The translations under genes were made by a program, and so were the position numbers. From Halomonas organivorans (GTDB lineage Bacteria > Pseudomonadota > Gammaproteobacteria > Pseudomonadales > Halomonadaceae), in the NCBI RefSeq assembly GCF_014192055.1, contig NZ_JACHXM010000003.1:1-64000 (forward strand): a DNA stretch of 64,000 nt, in the 5' to 3' direction. Below the pieces are notes generated by a model. The model ran no database searches. It was not told the origin of the DNA and saw only the letters and a program-made list of their open reading frames with translations. This document shows, piece by piece, positions 31,046 to 39,894 of this stretch. Position 1 is the first letter of the stretch, and each line of letters opens with the position of its first letter.

Positions 31046-32023
31046 TTATATAGTGCTAGCCTTCCAGTTCTTGCACGGGGCATTACCATCGGTAGGCAAG
31101 TCGTTGGTATCCAGGCGCGGCAAGGTCAATGGCTCATGCTGAGTCAAGTCCGCTATTCCGACGTCGACGGTCAGGCCCAACGAGCAGCCCTTTTCCCGAA
31201 GAAGATCGAGCAGGCGCTCGTCATAACCACCGAAGGGATAGCACATGACCCAGTCGCGTGTGGAAACCCCCAGCCCCGCCAGAAACGCCAGGCTGGCGTT
31301 GATCTCGTCGTGTTGCTCGCCGTCAGGCAACGTGTTCAACCATAAATGCTCATCGCCGTGACTGCCGATACACATTCCCGCGGCATACATCTCTCGTAGC
31401 TGTTCCTCGTTGAGATACAGCTCGGCGGCAAAATCACGCTCATCTCCCGTGACGAACTCACGGAATAGCTTGTCGATGATGGGTTCGCGCAACGTCTTGG
31501 GCAGACCCTTCTGCAGCAGACGTTTTATGAATGTTACCCGCGGGTCGTCATAGCGCCCTTCTCGTGAGTAAGCCTCAAAGTATTCTTCATTACTGGGCAA
31601 GTCGTGATCGGCACGATGTGCATCTAGCTCGGCATATATCTTCTCAATCAGTCGCTCTGGATGAGCGCCACTGGCGAGAGTAAAGTGGATCTTGTTGACG
31701 TCCAGTACACGCCCTTCTCTCACGGCACGGACTGGCGGAAAAAAACTGCCCTGCCAACCGCGCGACGCTAATTGCGGTAACACGTAGGCATAATGGTCCA
31801 GATAGCCGTCATCAAACGTCAGCAGGAGGGAGTTATCGGGTAATACAACATCGCCACGAGTGGCGGCGATCACCTCCTGCATGCTCACAACCTGGTAATG
31901 ACGTTGAATGAAATCCAACTGGCCGCGAAAATGGTCAAGATCCAGTGCCTTCAGGTCGGGATAACGAGAACCGCGCAGTGGACGCACATAGTGGTACATC
32001 ACGATGGTGAGGTGATTCGCCAT
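31046..32023 (-). CDS. Polysaccharide deacetylase (NodB-like, carbohydrate esterase family 4)
   Basis: This 325-residue protein has the NodB-type catalytic motif LLLTFDDGYLDHY, with Asp71/Asp72, and a second motif SHGDEHLWL near residue 220 that supplies the metal-binding histidines. The N-terminal YHYVRPLRGSRYPDLKALD is typical of the family. No signal peptide is visible, so it probably acts in the cytosol on a precursor sugar. It may remove an N- or O-acetyl group during synthesis of the nonulosonate or another repeat-unit sugar. Confidence 0.87.
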   Translation of the reverse strand: MANHLTIVMYHYVRPLRGSRYPDLKALDLDHFRGQLDFIQRHYQVVSMQEVIAATRGDVVLPDNSLLLTFDDGYLDHYAYVLPQLASRGWQGSFFPPVRAVREGRVLDVNKIHFTLASGAHPERLIEKIYAELDAHRADHDLPSNEEYFEAYSREGRYDDPRVTFIKRLLQKGLPKTLREPIIDKLFREFVTGDERDFAAELYLNEEQLREMYAAGMCIGSHGDEHLWLNTLPDGEQHDEINASLAFLAGLGVSTRDWVMCYPFGGYDERLLDLLREKGCSLGLTVDVGIADLTQHEPLTLPRLDTNDLPTDGNAPCKNWKASTI

Positions 32024-32053
32024 GGTTGTTGTTACTCCCTCGTCTCTATGTCG

Positions 32054-32878
32054 TTACCAGGCACTCAAGCCGCCATCGACGAAAAGGCATTGGCCTGTGA
32101 CGTATCGAGAGGCATCGGAGGCCAGGAAAAGCAGCGCCCCCACCAGCTCATCGGGATGCCCCATGCGCTGTAAAGGGACCCTCTGTGAATAGCGCGAGAC
32201 GAACTCCGCGTTCTGGCCACTCTCGATTCCCCCGGGCACCAAGGTGTTCACTCGAATACCATGCTCCGCCCAGCTTGTTGCCAGGTAGCGTGCCAGGCCG
32301 GCGACACCGGCCTTGGAGGCGGCGTATACGGGTGGAGTATTGATCGCCACACCCAAGTACTCCGATCCGGCATAGATGCGGGGGTCACTGCCCAGCTGTC
32401 CGTAGATCGATCCGGTATGGATGATGCTTCCACCACGCCCCTGCTCAATCATTCGTCGCCCCACGCTGCGCGATACCAGAAAGACGCCATCGAGGTTGAC
32501 CTCCATGATCTTGCGCCACTCGGCAAGGGTGTAATCCTCTACCGGGGCGAAGAACGCCTCTAGATCATTGGACTTGCTGGCAGCGTTGTTATGCAGGATA
32601 TCGATAGCACCGAAGTGTTCCAGGGTGCTCGTCACGAGTGCCTCAACTGAATCTTCACGGGTGACATCGCATGCTCCGCCCAAGCAGGGCACGCCGTTCT
32701 CATGCTCGAGCTCCTCCGCAAAAGCCTTGGCAGCGTCACCGTCAAGGTCGGCAACGACAACGTGAGCTCCATATTCAGACAGCGCCCGACAAAAATGACG
32801 TCCCAGAATGCCCAGACCACCCGTCACGATAGCGACACGCCCGCTCAGATCAAATAAGTCATGAAAGCTCGGATTCAT
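32054..32878 (-). CDS. Short-chain dehydrogenase/reductase
   Basis: This 274-residue classical SDR has the cofactor motif TGGLGILG at residues 19-26, HNNAA near 96 and the catalytic Ser157, Tyr185 and Lys189 (VYAASK). It ends RYVTGQCLFVDGGLSAW, usual for FabG-like members. Its start overlaps the end of the upstream Gfo/Idh/MocA gene by 20 bases, so the two are translationally coupled. They probably act in sequence on the same sugar, for example to epimerise or reduce a nonulosonate or related sugar. The substrate is unknown. Confidence 0.87.
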   Translation of the reverse strand: MNPSFHDLFDLSGRVAIVTGGLGILGRHFCRALSEYGAHVVVADLDGDAAKAFAEELEHENGVPCLGGACDVTREDSVEALVTSTLEHFGAIDILHNNAASKSNDLEAFFAPVEDYTLAEWRKIMEVNLDGVFLVSRSVGRRMIEQGRGGSIIHTGSIYGQLGSDPRIYAGSEYLGVAINTPPVYAASKAGVAGLARYLATSWAEHGIRVNTLVPGGIESGQNAEFVSRYSQRVPLQRMGHPDELVGALLFLASDASRYVTGQCLFVDGGLSAW

Positions 32879-33785
32879 CCAGAGACACCTCCTCTCCGGT
32901 TTCCATCGCCTGTTTTCCGGCGATCAGGGTACGAATGACATCAAGCGTCGAGATCGAAGGAATCGCCGCTCTACGCTCGACCAACTGGCGCCAGAACTCC
33001 CATAGAGTGCGACGGAACATCGTGAAGTTATCGGTGATATCGACGCTGCTGATATGCCGGCTTCCCAACCACTCGATGCGAAAGATTGCTGGTACCGCGC
33101 CGAGGGCATCGATACGAATCGTAACCCCATCCTTCATGACCACTTCCAGGGTGTCGTGCGTGCCCGAGAGCGGACGAACCGACTCAGGCCGTGACGGCAT
33201 CAAGGGCAGAATGGCGTCCAGGAGGTGCACGCCATAGCGCTCCCAATCGTTGACAATGGTCCCTCTCACCAACATCAGCTCTCCAAGATCCACTTGGCCA
33301 GCACGCCACGTGTCCAGCTCTCGTGCATATCGCATCCCCGAGCACGACATCAGCAGACCTTGCTCCATGTAAGGAACGAAGTAGCGCAGTTCGTCGAGAT
33401 CCAGCGTCAGCGGCTTATCGATAAAGACCGGAACATCACTTTCCAGGAATGGAGCGGCCAACGGGCGATGCGAGGCATGATCGTCCCGTGCGATGATCAC
33501 GGCGTCGACCTCGCCAAGCAACTCACCGGGATGAGTCACGGCACGAGGAATCCGGCAGGCGGCACACAGCGATGCTGTCTGCTCAGGGTCTTGCGTCCAG
33601 GCATGGGTCACGTGCAGGTCGCCCACGCCGAACTCGGAGCCATGACGCCGCCTCACGTAGTCGTAGATACCTGGCCAGCCGGCCGCGCGAAGACCGCCGT
33701 CGTGGTAGCCGTTGATGATCGCCGAAAACGAGAATGGATGCCCGTTGCCATCACTCATTCCCAGTATTCCGATGCGAGTTGCCAT
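32859..33785 (-). CDS. Gfo/Idh/MocA-family oxidoreductase
   Basis: This 308-residue protein has an N-terminal Rossmann-type nucleotide-binding part (MATRIGILGMSDGNGHPFSF) and the family's DKPLTLD-type motif (VPVFIDKPLTLDLDEL near residue 118), then a C-terminal alpha/beta substrate domain. Members oxidise or reduce sugar carbons with NAD(P). The first glycine-rich loop is unusual (GMSDGNGHPFSF rather than GxGxxG). It overlaps the next gene by 20 bases, which indicates a coupled pair with the SDR. Confidence 0.85.
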   Translation of the reverse strand: MATRIGILGMSDGNGHPFSFSAIINGYHDGGLRAAGWPGIYDYVRRRHGSEFGVGDLHVTHAWTQDPEQTASLCAACRIPRAVTHPGELLGEVDAVIIARDDHASHRPLAAPFLESDVPVFIDKPLTLDLDELRYFVPYMEQGLLMSCSGMRYARELDTWRAGQVDLGELMLVRGTIVNDWERYGVHLLDAILPLMPSRPESVRPLSGTHDTLEVVMKDGVTIRIDALGAVPAIFRIEWLGSRHISSVDITDNFTMFRRTLWEFWRQLVERRAAIPSISTLDVIRTLIAGKQAMETGEEVSLDESELS

Positions 33786-33819
33786 AGGGCAGCTGCCTCT
33801 TGTGCGTGTTGGAGCGACG

Positions 33820-33880
33820 GGACTATTGGAACGAGGGGACCATTGGGCCTAGAGGACTATCGGACCCATGGACTATCGAA
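33820..33880. repeat. Degenerate 17-base tandem repeat, four copies
   Basis: The core GGACTATTGGA (33820-33830) recurs as GGACCATTGGG (33837-33847), GGACTATCGGA (33854-33864) and GGACTATCGAA (33870-33880), with spacing 17, 17 and 16. The array lies between the pyruvyl transferase and Gfo/Idh/MocA genes, immediately upstream of the latter on the minus strand. Its role is unknown. Confidence 0.8.
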
Positions 33881-33902
33881 ATCTGGAGCCATGCGTCTGG
33901 CA

Positions 33903-35111
33903 TCAACACTCGGCCACTATGCGCACATTTTCCCTGGCCGTCTCGGCAAGCCGGACCGCCCCGCTGCGCCATGACTCCCGCCCCCTTTTCCCCGCCTGGG
34001 TATGCCTATGCACATTCTTCATGATGTCGTCGAGCTGTTCCTCGATCGAGAAGGGGTCCAAGTGACTCGATGGCATGCCCGCCTGCCTGAGAAAAGCATC
34101 CATCTTGGGAGTATGTCGGCTCAGGGCGATGACCGGGGTGCCACCGCGATGAGCGAAGATGCTGGGATGCCAGCGGGCACCGATATAGAGCTCGGCATGC
34201 CCAATCAGATCGACCGCCTGCTGGATGGGCAGCGTGGCATCAGCCAGGGGAAGTGCCAATCGCGTTGCCACCGGCGCCATGATGCGCAGATCCTTGTCGG
34301 AAGAGGCCGTGAGTACCACTTGGCCGACGCTATCCAGCAGTGCCTGACACAGCCGGATTAGTCCGGGAACGGCATCGAAGTCCCGGCGGAGGCCGCGGAA
34401 GTATACCGATCCTCCACCGATGCAGGCATACGGCGAACTGGGATCGAACGTAGCGCCTTTCCCATATGCCGCATGGTCCGCGCCATGGGACGTCATCGTC
34501 CATGATTCAACCGACTCCGGCTCATACAGGTAAGCGGCATCGGCAGCGACCCTCCCACGGTCAACGGGGCATGCCCTCGCCGAATCGGGCTCGCGAAACA
34601 CGATGTCATCGAGCAATGGATAGACGTGCCGGGCGATATCGGCCAATACCGGATCGTTCATGACGATGCTGTGATTGACCAGCGCGGTGGGCTTGGCGAA
34701 GAAGCGCTTGGACAGGTAGGCGATAAAGAAGATCATGCGGCTCTGACGAGTGCGATCATAGATACATCCCTCACCGTTGATCAGCACCACATCGCACTGT
34801 CCAATCGCCATCGCCAGTTCACTGAAAATCTCACCTTTCATCACCGACTGCGCGCAGGCTTCGAACTCGTCCCAGTGCGACGGTGCCACATCCTCATCCG
34901 CCCCACTTCGTTGGCACTCGGATTGCCCTGACCTGTCGATCGCTTGCGGCGTACTGAAAGCATACTGATACAGGGTCGATGAAACCGTTCCCCCCACTTC
35001 AGCTATCAGCTCGCGAAGAGCCTCGGAGGTTGCCCTCCCCCCCCAGTTACTGTCGTCCGACGTATCATTCACCAGGAAGACTTTCACATCACCCTCTACT
35101 GCGCGATACAT
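33903..35111 (-). CDS. Polysaccharide pyruvyl transferase family protein
   Basis: This 402-residue protein fits the polysaccharide pyruvyl transferase family (PF04230), which adds pyruvate ketals to polysaccharide sugars from phosphoenolpyruvate. Features are VNDTSDDSNWGGRATSEALREL near the N-terminus, INGEGCIYD near residue 110, VVLTASSDKD and the hallmark YIGARWHPSIFAHRGGTPVIAL near residue 300. The start may be ATG at 35111 (behind AGGTGAG) or GTG at 35123; the latter would directly abut the SDR stop. It is in the nonulosonate section of the operon. Confidence 0.83.
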   Translation of the reverse strand: MYRAVEGDVKVFLVNDTSDDSNWGGRATSEALRELIAEVGGTVSSTLYQYAFSTPQAIDRSGQSECQRSGADEDVAPSHWDEFEACAQSVMKGEIFSELAMAIGQCDVVLINGEGCIYDRTRQSRMIFFIAYLSKRFFAKPTALVNHSIVMNDPVLADIARHVYPLLDDIVFREPDSARACPVDRGRVAADAAYLYEPESVESWTMTSHGADHAAYGKGATFDPSSPYACIGGGSVYFRGLRRDFDAVPGLIRLCQALLDSVGQVVLTASSDKDLRIMAPVATRLALPLADATLPIQQAVDLIGHAELYIGARWHPSIFAHRGGTPVIALSRHTPKMDAFLRQAGMPSSHLDPFSIEEQLDDIMKNVHRHTQAGKRGRESWRSGAVRLAETARENVRIVAEC

Positions 35112-35123
35112 GTTATGACTCAC

Positions 35124-35858
35124 CTATACGATCCTTGGAAATTCTGCCGATGCCGTTCCATGCAACCAGTCGACACCCTCGAGATCAGGAAATAGAGGCA
35201 GTTCATGACCCAACCAGAAAAATCGGCCACTGGGGCCAGTTTCATCCAGGTTAAGCAAGTAATCGAAAGTCGGGAGACATACATCAGGGTCCATGGAGGC
35301 CGCGGGAGCCATACCGCTTCGTACGGGACCAGGACTCATCAGGTTTATCTTTATGTCATAGTCCTCGTGCTCACGGGCAGCCGTCACCGTCAAGGCATTC
35401 AGGGCTCCTTTGGAAGCACTGTAGGCGGAAAACCCCGCGAAACAATTCATTGGTGCACCGGAGGTGATATTGATGATTCTCCCGAAGTTCTCCCTGCGCA
35501 TGGCGGGGAGCACCCCCTGCATGATCAAGAAGGGAGCGATAGCATTGACCGACAACGACGATACCAGCTCATGGTGAGACATATCATCCAGGGAACGAGG
35601 AACATTGACTCCCGCGTTGTTCACAACATAAGGGATGTGGTCGTATTCACTGCGCAGCATATCCACGAGCCTGGACACATCGTCCGAGCTCCCCAAATCA
35701 CAGCAATACGTCGAGATCTCTGGCAGCATCTCATGCAACTCGTCGAGTCGCCGAGGTTGTCTTCCAACCGCCAGTACCTGATATGTCTCAGCAAGATATC
35801 GACACAGCGTGCTACCAACCCCTCCGGTGGCCCCGGTTACCAGGACGTGCCGCATCAT
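35124..35858 (-). CDS. ptmA: PtmA-like short-chain dehydrogenase
   Basis: This 244-residue SDR has the TGATGGVG cofactor loop at residues 8-15, Ser133 (ITSGAPMN) and Tyr146/Lys150 (YSASK). In Campylobacter-type legionaminic acid clusters an SDR named PtmA accompanies PtmB/LegF and PtmE; here it follows both in the same order, which supports that name. Its exact step is not certain. The start at 35858 is chosen because it lies behind GGAGGTGAGG and overlaps the LegF stop as ATGA. Confidence 0.78.
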   Translation of the reverse strand: MMRHVLVTGATGGVGSTLCRYLAETYQVLAVGRQPRRLDELHEMLPEISTYCCDLGSSDDVSRLVDMLRSEYDHIPYVVNNAGVNVPRSLDDMSHHELVSSLSVNAIAPFLIMQGVLPAMRRENFGRIINITSGAPMNCFAGFSAYSASKGALNALTVTAAREHEDYDIKINLMSPGPVRSGMAPAASMDPDVCLPTFDYLLNLDETGPSGRFFWLGHELPLFPDLEGVDWLHGTASAEFPRIV

Positions 35859-36562
35859 GGCCTCACCTCCTGCCTCTCGCATATCAATTCGGCCATGGCC
35901 AGATCGAGTTCGTTGTCGATATCGACTGAACGCTCATCTGGCATGGGAATCCCCCCACAGCGTCCGAACAGCAGGCCGGAATAGCCTGCCGGCAGCCTGT
36001 CGGGACGAAACGCATAGACCGCCCCATTCAGTTGATAAGCCGACGGAAGCTCCTGTCTCGGCCGCCAGGGGTCGCTGCCATCAATGAAGGACGCCGGCTC
36101 TCCCTCTTCCAGCCGCCATGCACGGCAAGGATTGAGTGAAGCGGTCTTGAAGGTCGCCACCGAGTCGAGCTCGTCATTGACCAAGCGTGACAGCGCCCAA
36201 CGAATATCGTCTCCGCCGCGGAACGGACATGTCGGCTCAAGCAGTACCATCACGTCGGTGCGTTCCCCCTCGCGCTCCAGGGTGGAACGTAAATCCCGTA
36301 GCGTATCGGCCACCAGCGCCGCATCCGTGGCTAGGCGAGCCGGGCGCTTGTACACCTCGGCGCCGTAATGGACTGCGATCTCGGCAATCTCTTTATCGTC
36401 AGTAGATACGATGACACGATCGATCTCTGACACCTGGCGAGCAACGCGAATCGACCATGCAATCAACGGGATTCCCCCCAGAAGCCTGATGTTCTTTCCC
36501 GGCACGGATTTGCTCCCGCCGCGCGCGGGGATCACCGCTATGATTCGCTGGTCCTTGAGCAT
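35855..36562 (-). CDS. legF: CMP-nonulosonate (legionaminate) cytidylyltransferase
   Basis: This enzyme activates a nonulosonic acid with CTP to give the CMP-sugar donor. The protein is 235 residues; the NeuA-type motif IPARGGSKSVPGKN lies near residue 11, LLEPTCPFR near 108 and ERSVDIDNELDLAMAE near the C-terminus. Placement between the PtmE and PtmA genes and downstream of LegI and LegG indicates CMP-legionaminate rather than CMP-sialate. The start at 36562 is used because GGGAG is 7 bases upstream; the ATG at 36568 is too close to it. Confidence 0.88.
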   Translation of the reverse strand: MLKDQRIIAVIPARGGSKSVPGKNIRLLGGIPLIAWSIRVARQVSEIDRVIVSTDDKEIAEIAVHYGAEVYKRPARLATDAALVADTLRDLRSTLEREGERTDVMVLLEPTCPFRGGDDIRWALSRLVNDELDSVATFKTASLNPCRAWRLEEGEPASFIDGSDPWRPRQELPSAYQLNGAVYAFRPDRLPAGYSGLLFGRCGGIPMPDERSVDIDNELDLAMAELICERQEVRP

Positions 36563-36610
36563 GGGCATACTCCCGGGAAAACGTCAGGGTAAGGTTCTGG
36601 ATATTCGGCA

Positions 36611-37666
36611 TTACGCCAAGCGAGCCATGGTCTCGCAGTACTGCTGCCATTCACCGGTATCCAACCAGGCCTTGTCGCTGATCGGATAGACGCCCACGCG
36701 ACCGCCGCGCTTCTTGACGTCCTCGATCAACTCGGTGAGGTGGTAGAACTGGTTTTCGGGAATCAGCTCGAGCATCGACGACTTGAGGACATACAACCCG
36801 GTATTGACCAGGAAGTTATAGTGGGGCTTCTCGCGCATCGCGCAGAGCTGGCCATTGTCGACGATGTCGCAGATACCGTAGGGAATGTCATAGTGCCGCA
36901 GCGATACCACCATGGTGATGTCATTGTCTTCCCGGCGATGATGCTCGACCAGGTCGTGATAGTCGGCCTTGACGATGACATCGCAGTTGGTGACGATCAG
37001 ATCGCCCTCGAGCTCCCCGGCCAGGGTATGCAGGCTGCCGCCGGTTCCCAACGGTTTGTCTTCATAGACGTAGTTCAAACGATAAGGTGGCGCGAGTTCC
37101 TCGAAGTAGGCCTGGATCAGCTTCGACTTGTAATTGACCGAAAGATAGAAGTCATCGACACCGCATTCGACGAAGGAATCGAGGATCACCTCGATGGCGG
37201 TCTTTTCTCCTACCGGGATCAAGGGCTTGGGCAAGACACTGGTAAAGGGCGCGAGCCGGGTTCCCTTGCCGCCGGCCATGACCACCACCGGCAGGTCCAG
37301 CGACGTCCGTTGGCGATTCTGCACGTCTTGCTGGAAGAGGCTATCCCAGAACAGCACATCGATGATGTTGCCCGCGTCGTCGAGCACGGGTACCGAGTTG
37401 ATCTTGTGAGAGGACATCGCGCTCTTGATATCGGCGATGCGATAGCCGGCCCTGGCGGAATAGGGGATACGGTTGCAGACCGCCTCGACCGCTCCGTCCA
37501 GGTCACCGCCACCGAGAATCCATCGTCGCACGTCGCCATCGGTCAGCGTGCCGAGCAACCGCCCCTCCTCGACCGTCACGTAGAGAATCTTGCGCCGGGT
37601 CTCTTCCAGTTGGTGCAACGCCTCCAGGACCTTGCGTTGTCCGTCGATCAAGAGTGACTCGAACAT
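36611..37666 (-). CDS. ptmE: PtmE-like nucleotidyltransferase with CBS domains
   Basis: This 351-residue protein has an N-terminal pair of CBS domains (about residues 1-115, LLGTLTDGDVRRWIL and INSVPVLDDAGNIIDVLFW) fused to a sugar-phosphate nucleotidyltransferase domain (MAGGKGTRLAPFTSVLPKPLIPVGEK, about 131-156, then TNCDVIV and ISDKAWLDTGEW). This fusion is the hallmark of PtmE, the GTP:glucosamine-1-phosphate guanylyltransferase that opens the GDP-sugar legionaminic acid route. It ends 48 bases before the LegF start and follows the LegG stop by 15 bases. Confidence 0.88.
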   Translation of the reverse strand: MFESLLIDGQRKVLEALHQLEETRRKILYVTVEEGRLLGTLTDGDVRRWILGGGDLDGAVEAVCNRIPYSARAGYRIADIKSAMSSHKINSVPVLDDAGNIIDVLFWDSLFQQDVQNRQRTSLDLPVVVMAGGKGTRLAPFTSVLPKPLIPVGEKTAIEVILDSFVECGVDDFYLSVNYKSKLIQAYFEELAPPYRLNYVYEDKPLGTGGSLHTLAGELEGDLIVTNCDVIVKADYHDLVEHHRREDNDITMVVSLRHYDIPYGICDIVDNGQLCAMREKPHYNFLVNTGLYVLKSSMLELIPENQFYHLTELIEDVKKRGGRVGVYPISDKAWLDTGEWQQYCETMARLA

Positions 37667-37681
37667 CGGAGTTCCCCCCTC

Positions 37682-38878
37682 TCAGTCAGTCCCTGCTGCC
37701 ATGCGGATGTCGATGAAGCCCTTCTTCACCAGCCCTGCCCCAAGGGGCACGGCCTTCAAGGTGTCCTTGATGCGTCGCGACGTCAGGCCGTCGCCAAATC
37801 GATCGTAAGGGTTGCTCAGGTCGGCGAGACGGGCCCGGAATGCCGGGTCCAGGGCCCGGGCGATGCCATCGCGGATCGCCGACGCTTCGTTGTCTACCGC
37901 GATCACGTTGGCCGCGGCCAGGCGCCCCTCCTGACGCGACCCCACGTTGACCACCGGCAGGCGAAACGACGGTGCCTCGACCAGTCCGCTCGAAGAGTTG
38001 CCGATCATCACGTCGAGATGGCGCAGGCAACCATGGAAGATTCGCGGCCCCAGGTTGTCGAACAGCCGACTCCGCTCGGGATGGGCGTCGCACCACCGGG
38101 CCAAGTGCGCGTTGATAGCCCGCCCGCGGGTATCGGCATTGGCCTTGGAGAACACCACCTGCAAGGCGTCGTGGCCCTCGAGGGCCTCAAGCAACGCGGC
38201 CACCGGCGAGCGCTCCCCTCGGTCAGGTTCGCTGGTGGCCGGATGGTAAGTGACGATGGCCGTAGGACGATCCAGGCTCAGGCCGAGGACCTCGGCCAGC
38301 GCCTCGCGACCGATCGGCTCACTGCGATGCAGGTGGTCCAGCCCCGGGGCGCCGAAATTGAAGACCCTTTCCGGGTCCTCCCCCATCTGCAGGATGCGCC
38401 GTCGATAGCGCTCGGCGGCGGGAAAGTGGATGTTGGCCAGCTTGGTGACGGCATGGCGAAAGTACTCGTCGAGCGCGCCACGGCTGGTCTCGCCGCCATG
38501 CAGATGGACGAGGGGGATGCCATGGGTCACCGCCGCCAGCGCCGCGGGCACGATCTCGAAACGGTCGCCGAGCAACACCACCATATCGGGACGATCTTCA
38601 CCGAGGGCATCGCCGCAGGCCAGCATGGCCAGGCCCATGGCCTTGGTCATGGCCGTGCGACTGTCCGCAGACAACAGCACCTCGAGCCGTCGATGGATAC
38701 GAAAACCATCCCGCTCGATCTCGCCGACCGTATAACCGAACTCGGGGGATAGATGGCTGCCGCTCACGGCCAGCATCAGTTCCAGCTCGGGATCCTCGTC
38801 GATCTCTCGAAGCAGCCAGTAGAGCAGGCCATAGTCCGCGCGGGTCGTCGACAGCACCCACAGGCGACGCGCCATCAT
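37682..38878 (-). CDS. legG: LegG/NeuC-type UDP/GDP-GlcNAc hydrolysing 2-epimerase
   Basis: This 398-residue GT-B fold enzyme removes the nucleotide and epimerises C2 of a 2,4-diacetamido-trideoxyhexose, giving the six-carbon substrate of LegI. Family motifs are TTRADYGLLYWLLREI near residue 11, LGDRFEIVPAALAAV near 103, HLHGGETSRGALDEYFRHAVTKL near 125 and IGNSSSGLVEAPSF near 284. The ATG at 38878 overlaps the LegI stop by 4 bases and follows GGGGAG with a 7-base spacer. The gene order supports the LegG assignment rather than sialate NeuC. Confidence 0.9.
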   Translation of the reverse strand: MMARRLWVLSTTRADYGLLYWLLREIDEDPELELMLAVSGSHLSPEFGYTVGEIERDGFRIHRRLEVLLSADSRTAMTKAMGLAMLACGDALGEDRPDMVVLLGDRFEIVPAALAAVTHGIPLVHLHGGETSRGALDEYFRHAVTKLANIHFPAAERYRRRILQMGEDPERVFNFGAPGLDHLHRSEPIGREALAEVLGLSLDRPTAIVTYHPATSEPDRGERSPVAALLEALEGHDALQVVFSKANADTRGRAINAHLARWCDAHPERSRLFDNLGPRIFHGCLRHLDVMIGNSSSGLVEAPSFRLPVVNVGSRQEGRLAAANVIAVDNEASAIRDGIARALDPAFRARLADLSNPYDRFGDGLTSRRIKDTLKAVPLGAGLVKKGFIDIRMAAGTD

Positions 38879-39894
38879 GCCAGGTCTCCCCAGTCGAGCA
38901 GCTCGTCGATCGCGATCATCCGCGCGGCCCGACGACCGACCACGGCCTCCAGCTGGCTCGGCGCCAGCCCGGAGCCCGGCCGTTTCAGCGCCAGGTGCGC
39001 CAGGGTGATGACCTCGCCTTCAGCGATGGGACGCTGCGCAATGATGCTCTTGCGAACAATCCCGAGGTTGGCACGCTCGCAGGGAGCCGGCCGCTTTCGC
39101 CCATCGCCGCGGGCGCTCTCCACATGCCGGATCGCCGCCACCATGCGCTGGAAGTCATCGGGCGCCAGAGAAGCAGCATGGTCCGGCCCTGCCAGGCGGG
39201 TATCCAGGGTAAAGTGCTTCTCGATCACGGTTGCGCCCATGGCCACGGCGGCGATCGGAATCTCGATGCCCGCCGTATGATCGGAGTAGCCCACCCGGAC
39301 GCCGAAGGCAGTGGCCAGGGTGTGCATGGCAGACAAGTTGATCTGCTCAAAGGGGGCCGGGTATTCGGTGACGCAGTGCAGCACCGTCAGCTCGCCGGCA
39401 CCGGCGCTTTCGAGCCGTTGCAGCGCCGCCTCGATATCCGCCAGATGGCACATCCCGGTCGACAGGATCACCGGCTTGCCGAAGCCCCCGATGCGCGCCA
39501 GCAGCGGCCAGTTGGTGATTTCCCCCGACGGTATCTTGAACAACCGCATGCCGAGGCCATCGAGAAACTCTGCGCTGGCCGCATCGAAGGCGCTGGAGAG
39601 AAACTCGATGCCCAGGCTTCGACAATGGGCATGAATCCGCACGAAGTCGTCGTCACCGAGCTCCAGGGCCTTCAGCATGGCGTATTGGGTGTCGGAGTCC
39701 GACGTCGACTGTTGCTGATAGGCCGCCTTGGCGGCCTGCCGGGTCACCAGGCTGTCGGCCTTGAAGGTCTGGAACTTGACCGCGTCGGCTCCGCACCGCC
39801 TGGCGGCCTCCACCAGCTCGATGGCCATGTCCAGCGAACCGTTGTGGTTGACGCCGGCCTCGGCAATCACGAAGGTCGAAGCTGCATCGCTCAT
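38875..39894 (-). CDS. legI: N-acetylneuraminate/legionaminate synthase family protein LegI
   Basis: This aldolase-like synthase condenses phosphoenolpyruvate with a six-carbon amino sugar to give the nine-carbon nonulosonic acid. The protein is 339 residues: NeuB barrel motifs are VIAEAGVNHNGSLDMA near the start, KFQTFKADSLV, FKIPSGEITNWPLL, LHCVTEYPAPFEQINL and VIEKHFTLD. A C-terminal SAF (antifreeze-like) domain starts near 280. The start ATG at 39894 overlaps the NeuD-like stop by 4 bases and follows AGGAGA. Confidence 0.9.
   Translation of the reverse strand: MSDAASTFVIAEAGVNHNGSLDMAIELVEAARRCGADAVKFQTFKADSLVTRQAAKAAYQQQSTSDSDTQYAMLKALELGDDDFVRIHAHCRSLGIEFLSSAFDAASAEFLDGLGMRLFKIPSGEITNWPLLARIGGFGKPVILSTGMCHLADIEAALQRLESAGAGELTVLHCVTEYPAPFEQINLSAMHTLATAFGVRVGYSDHTAGIEIPIAAVAMGATVIEKHFTLDTRLAGPDHAASLAPDDFQRMVAAIRHVESARGDGRKRPAPCERANLGIVRKSIIAQRPIAEGEVITLAHLALKRPGSGLAPSQLEAVVGRRAARMIAIDELLDWGDLA

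Noticed and set aside
32859-32878. Possible frameshift joining the SDR and Gfo/Idh/MocA genes
   Set aside because: Both proteins are complete, with normal starts and ends; the 20-base overlap is ordinary coupling.
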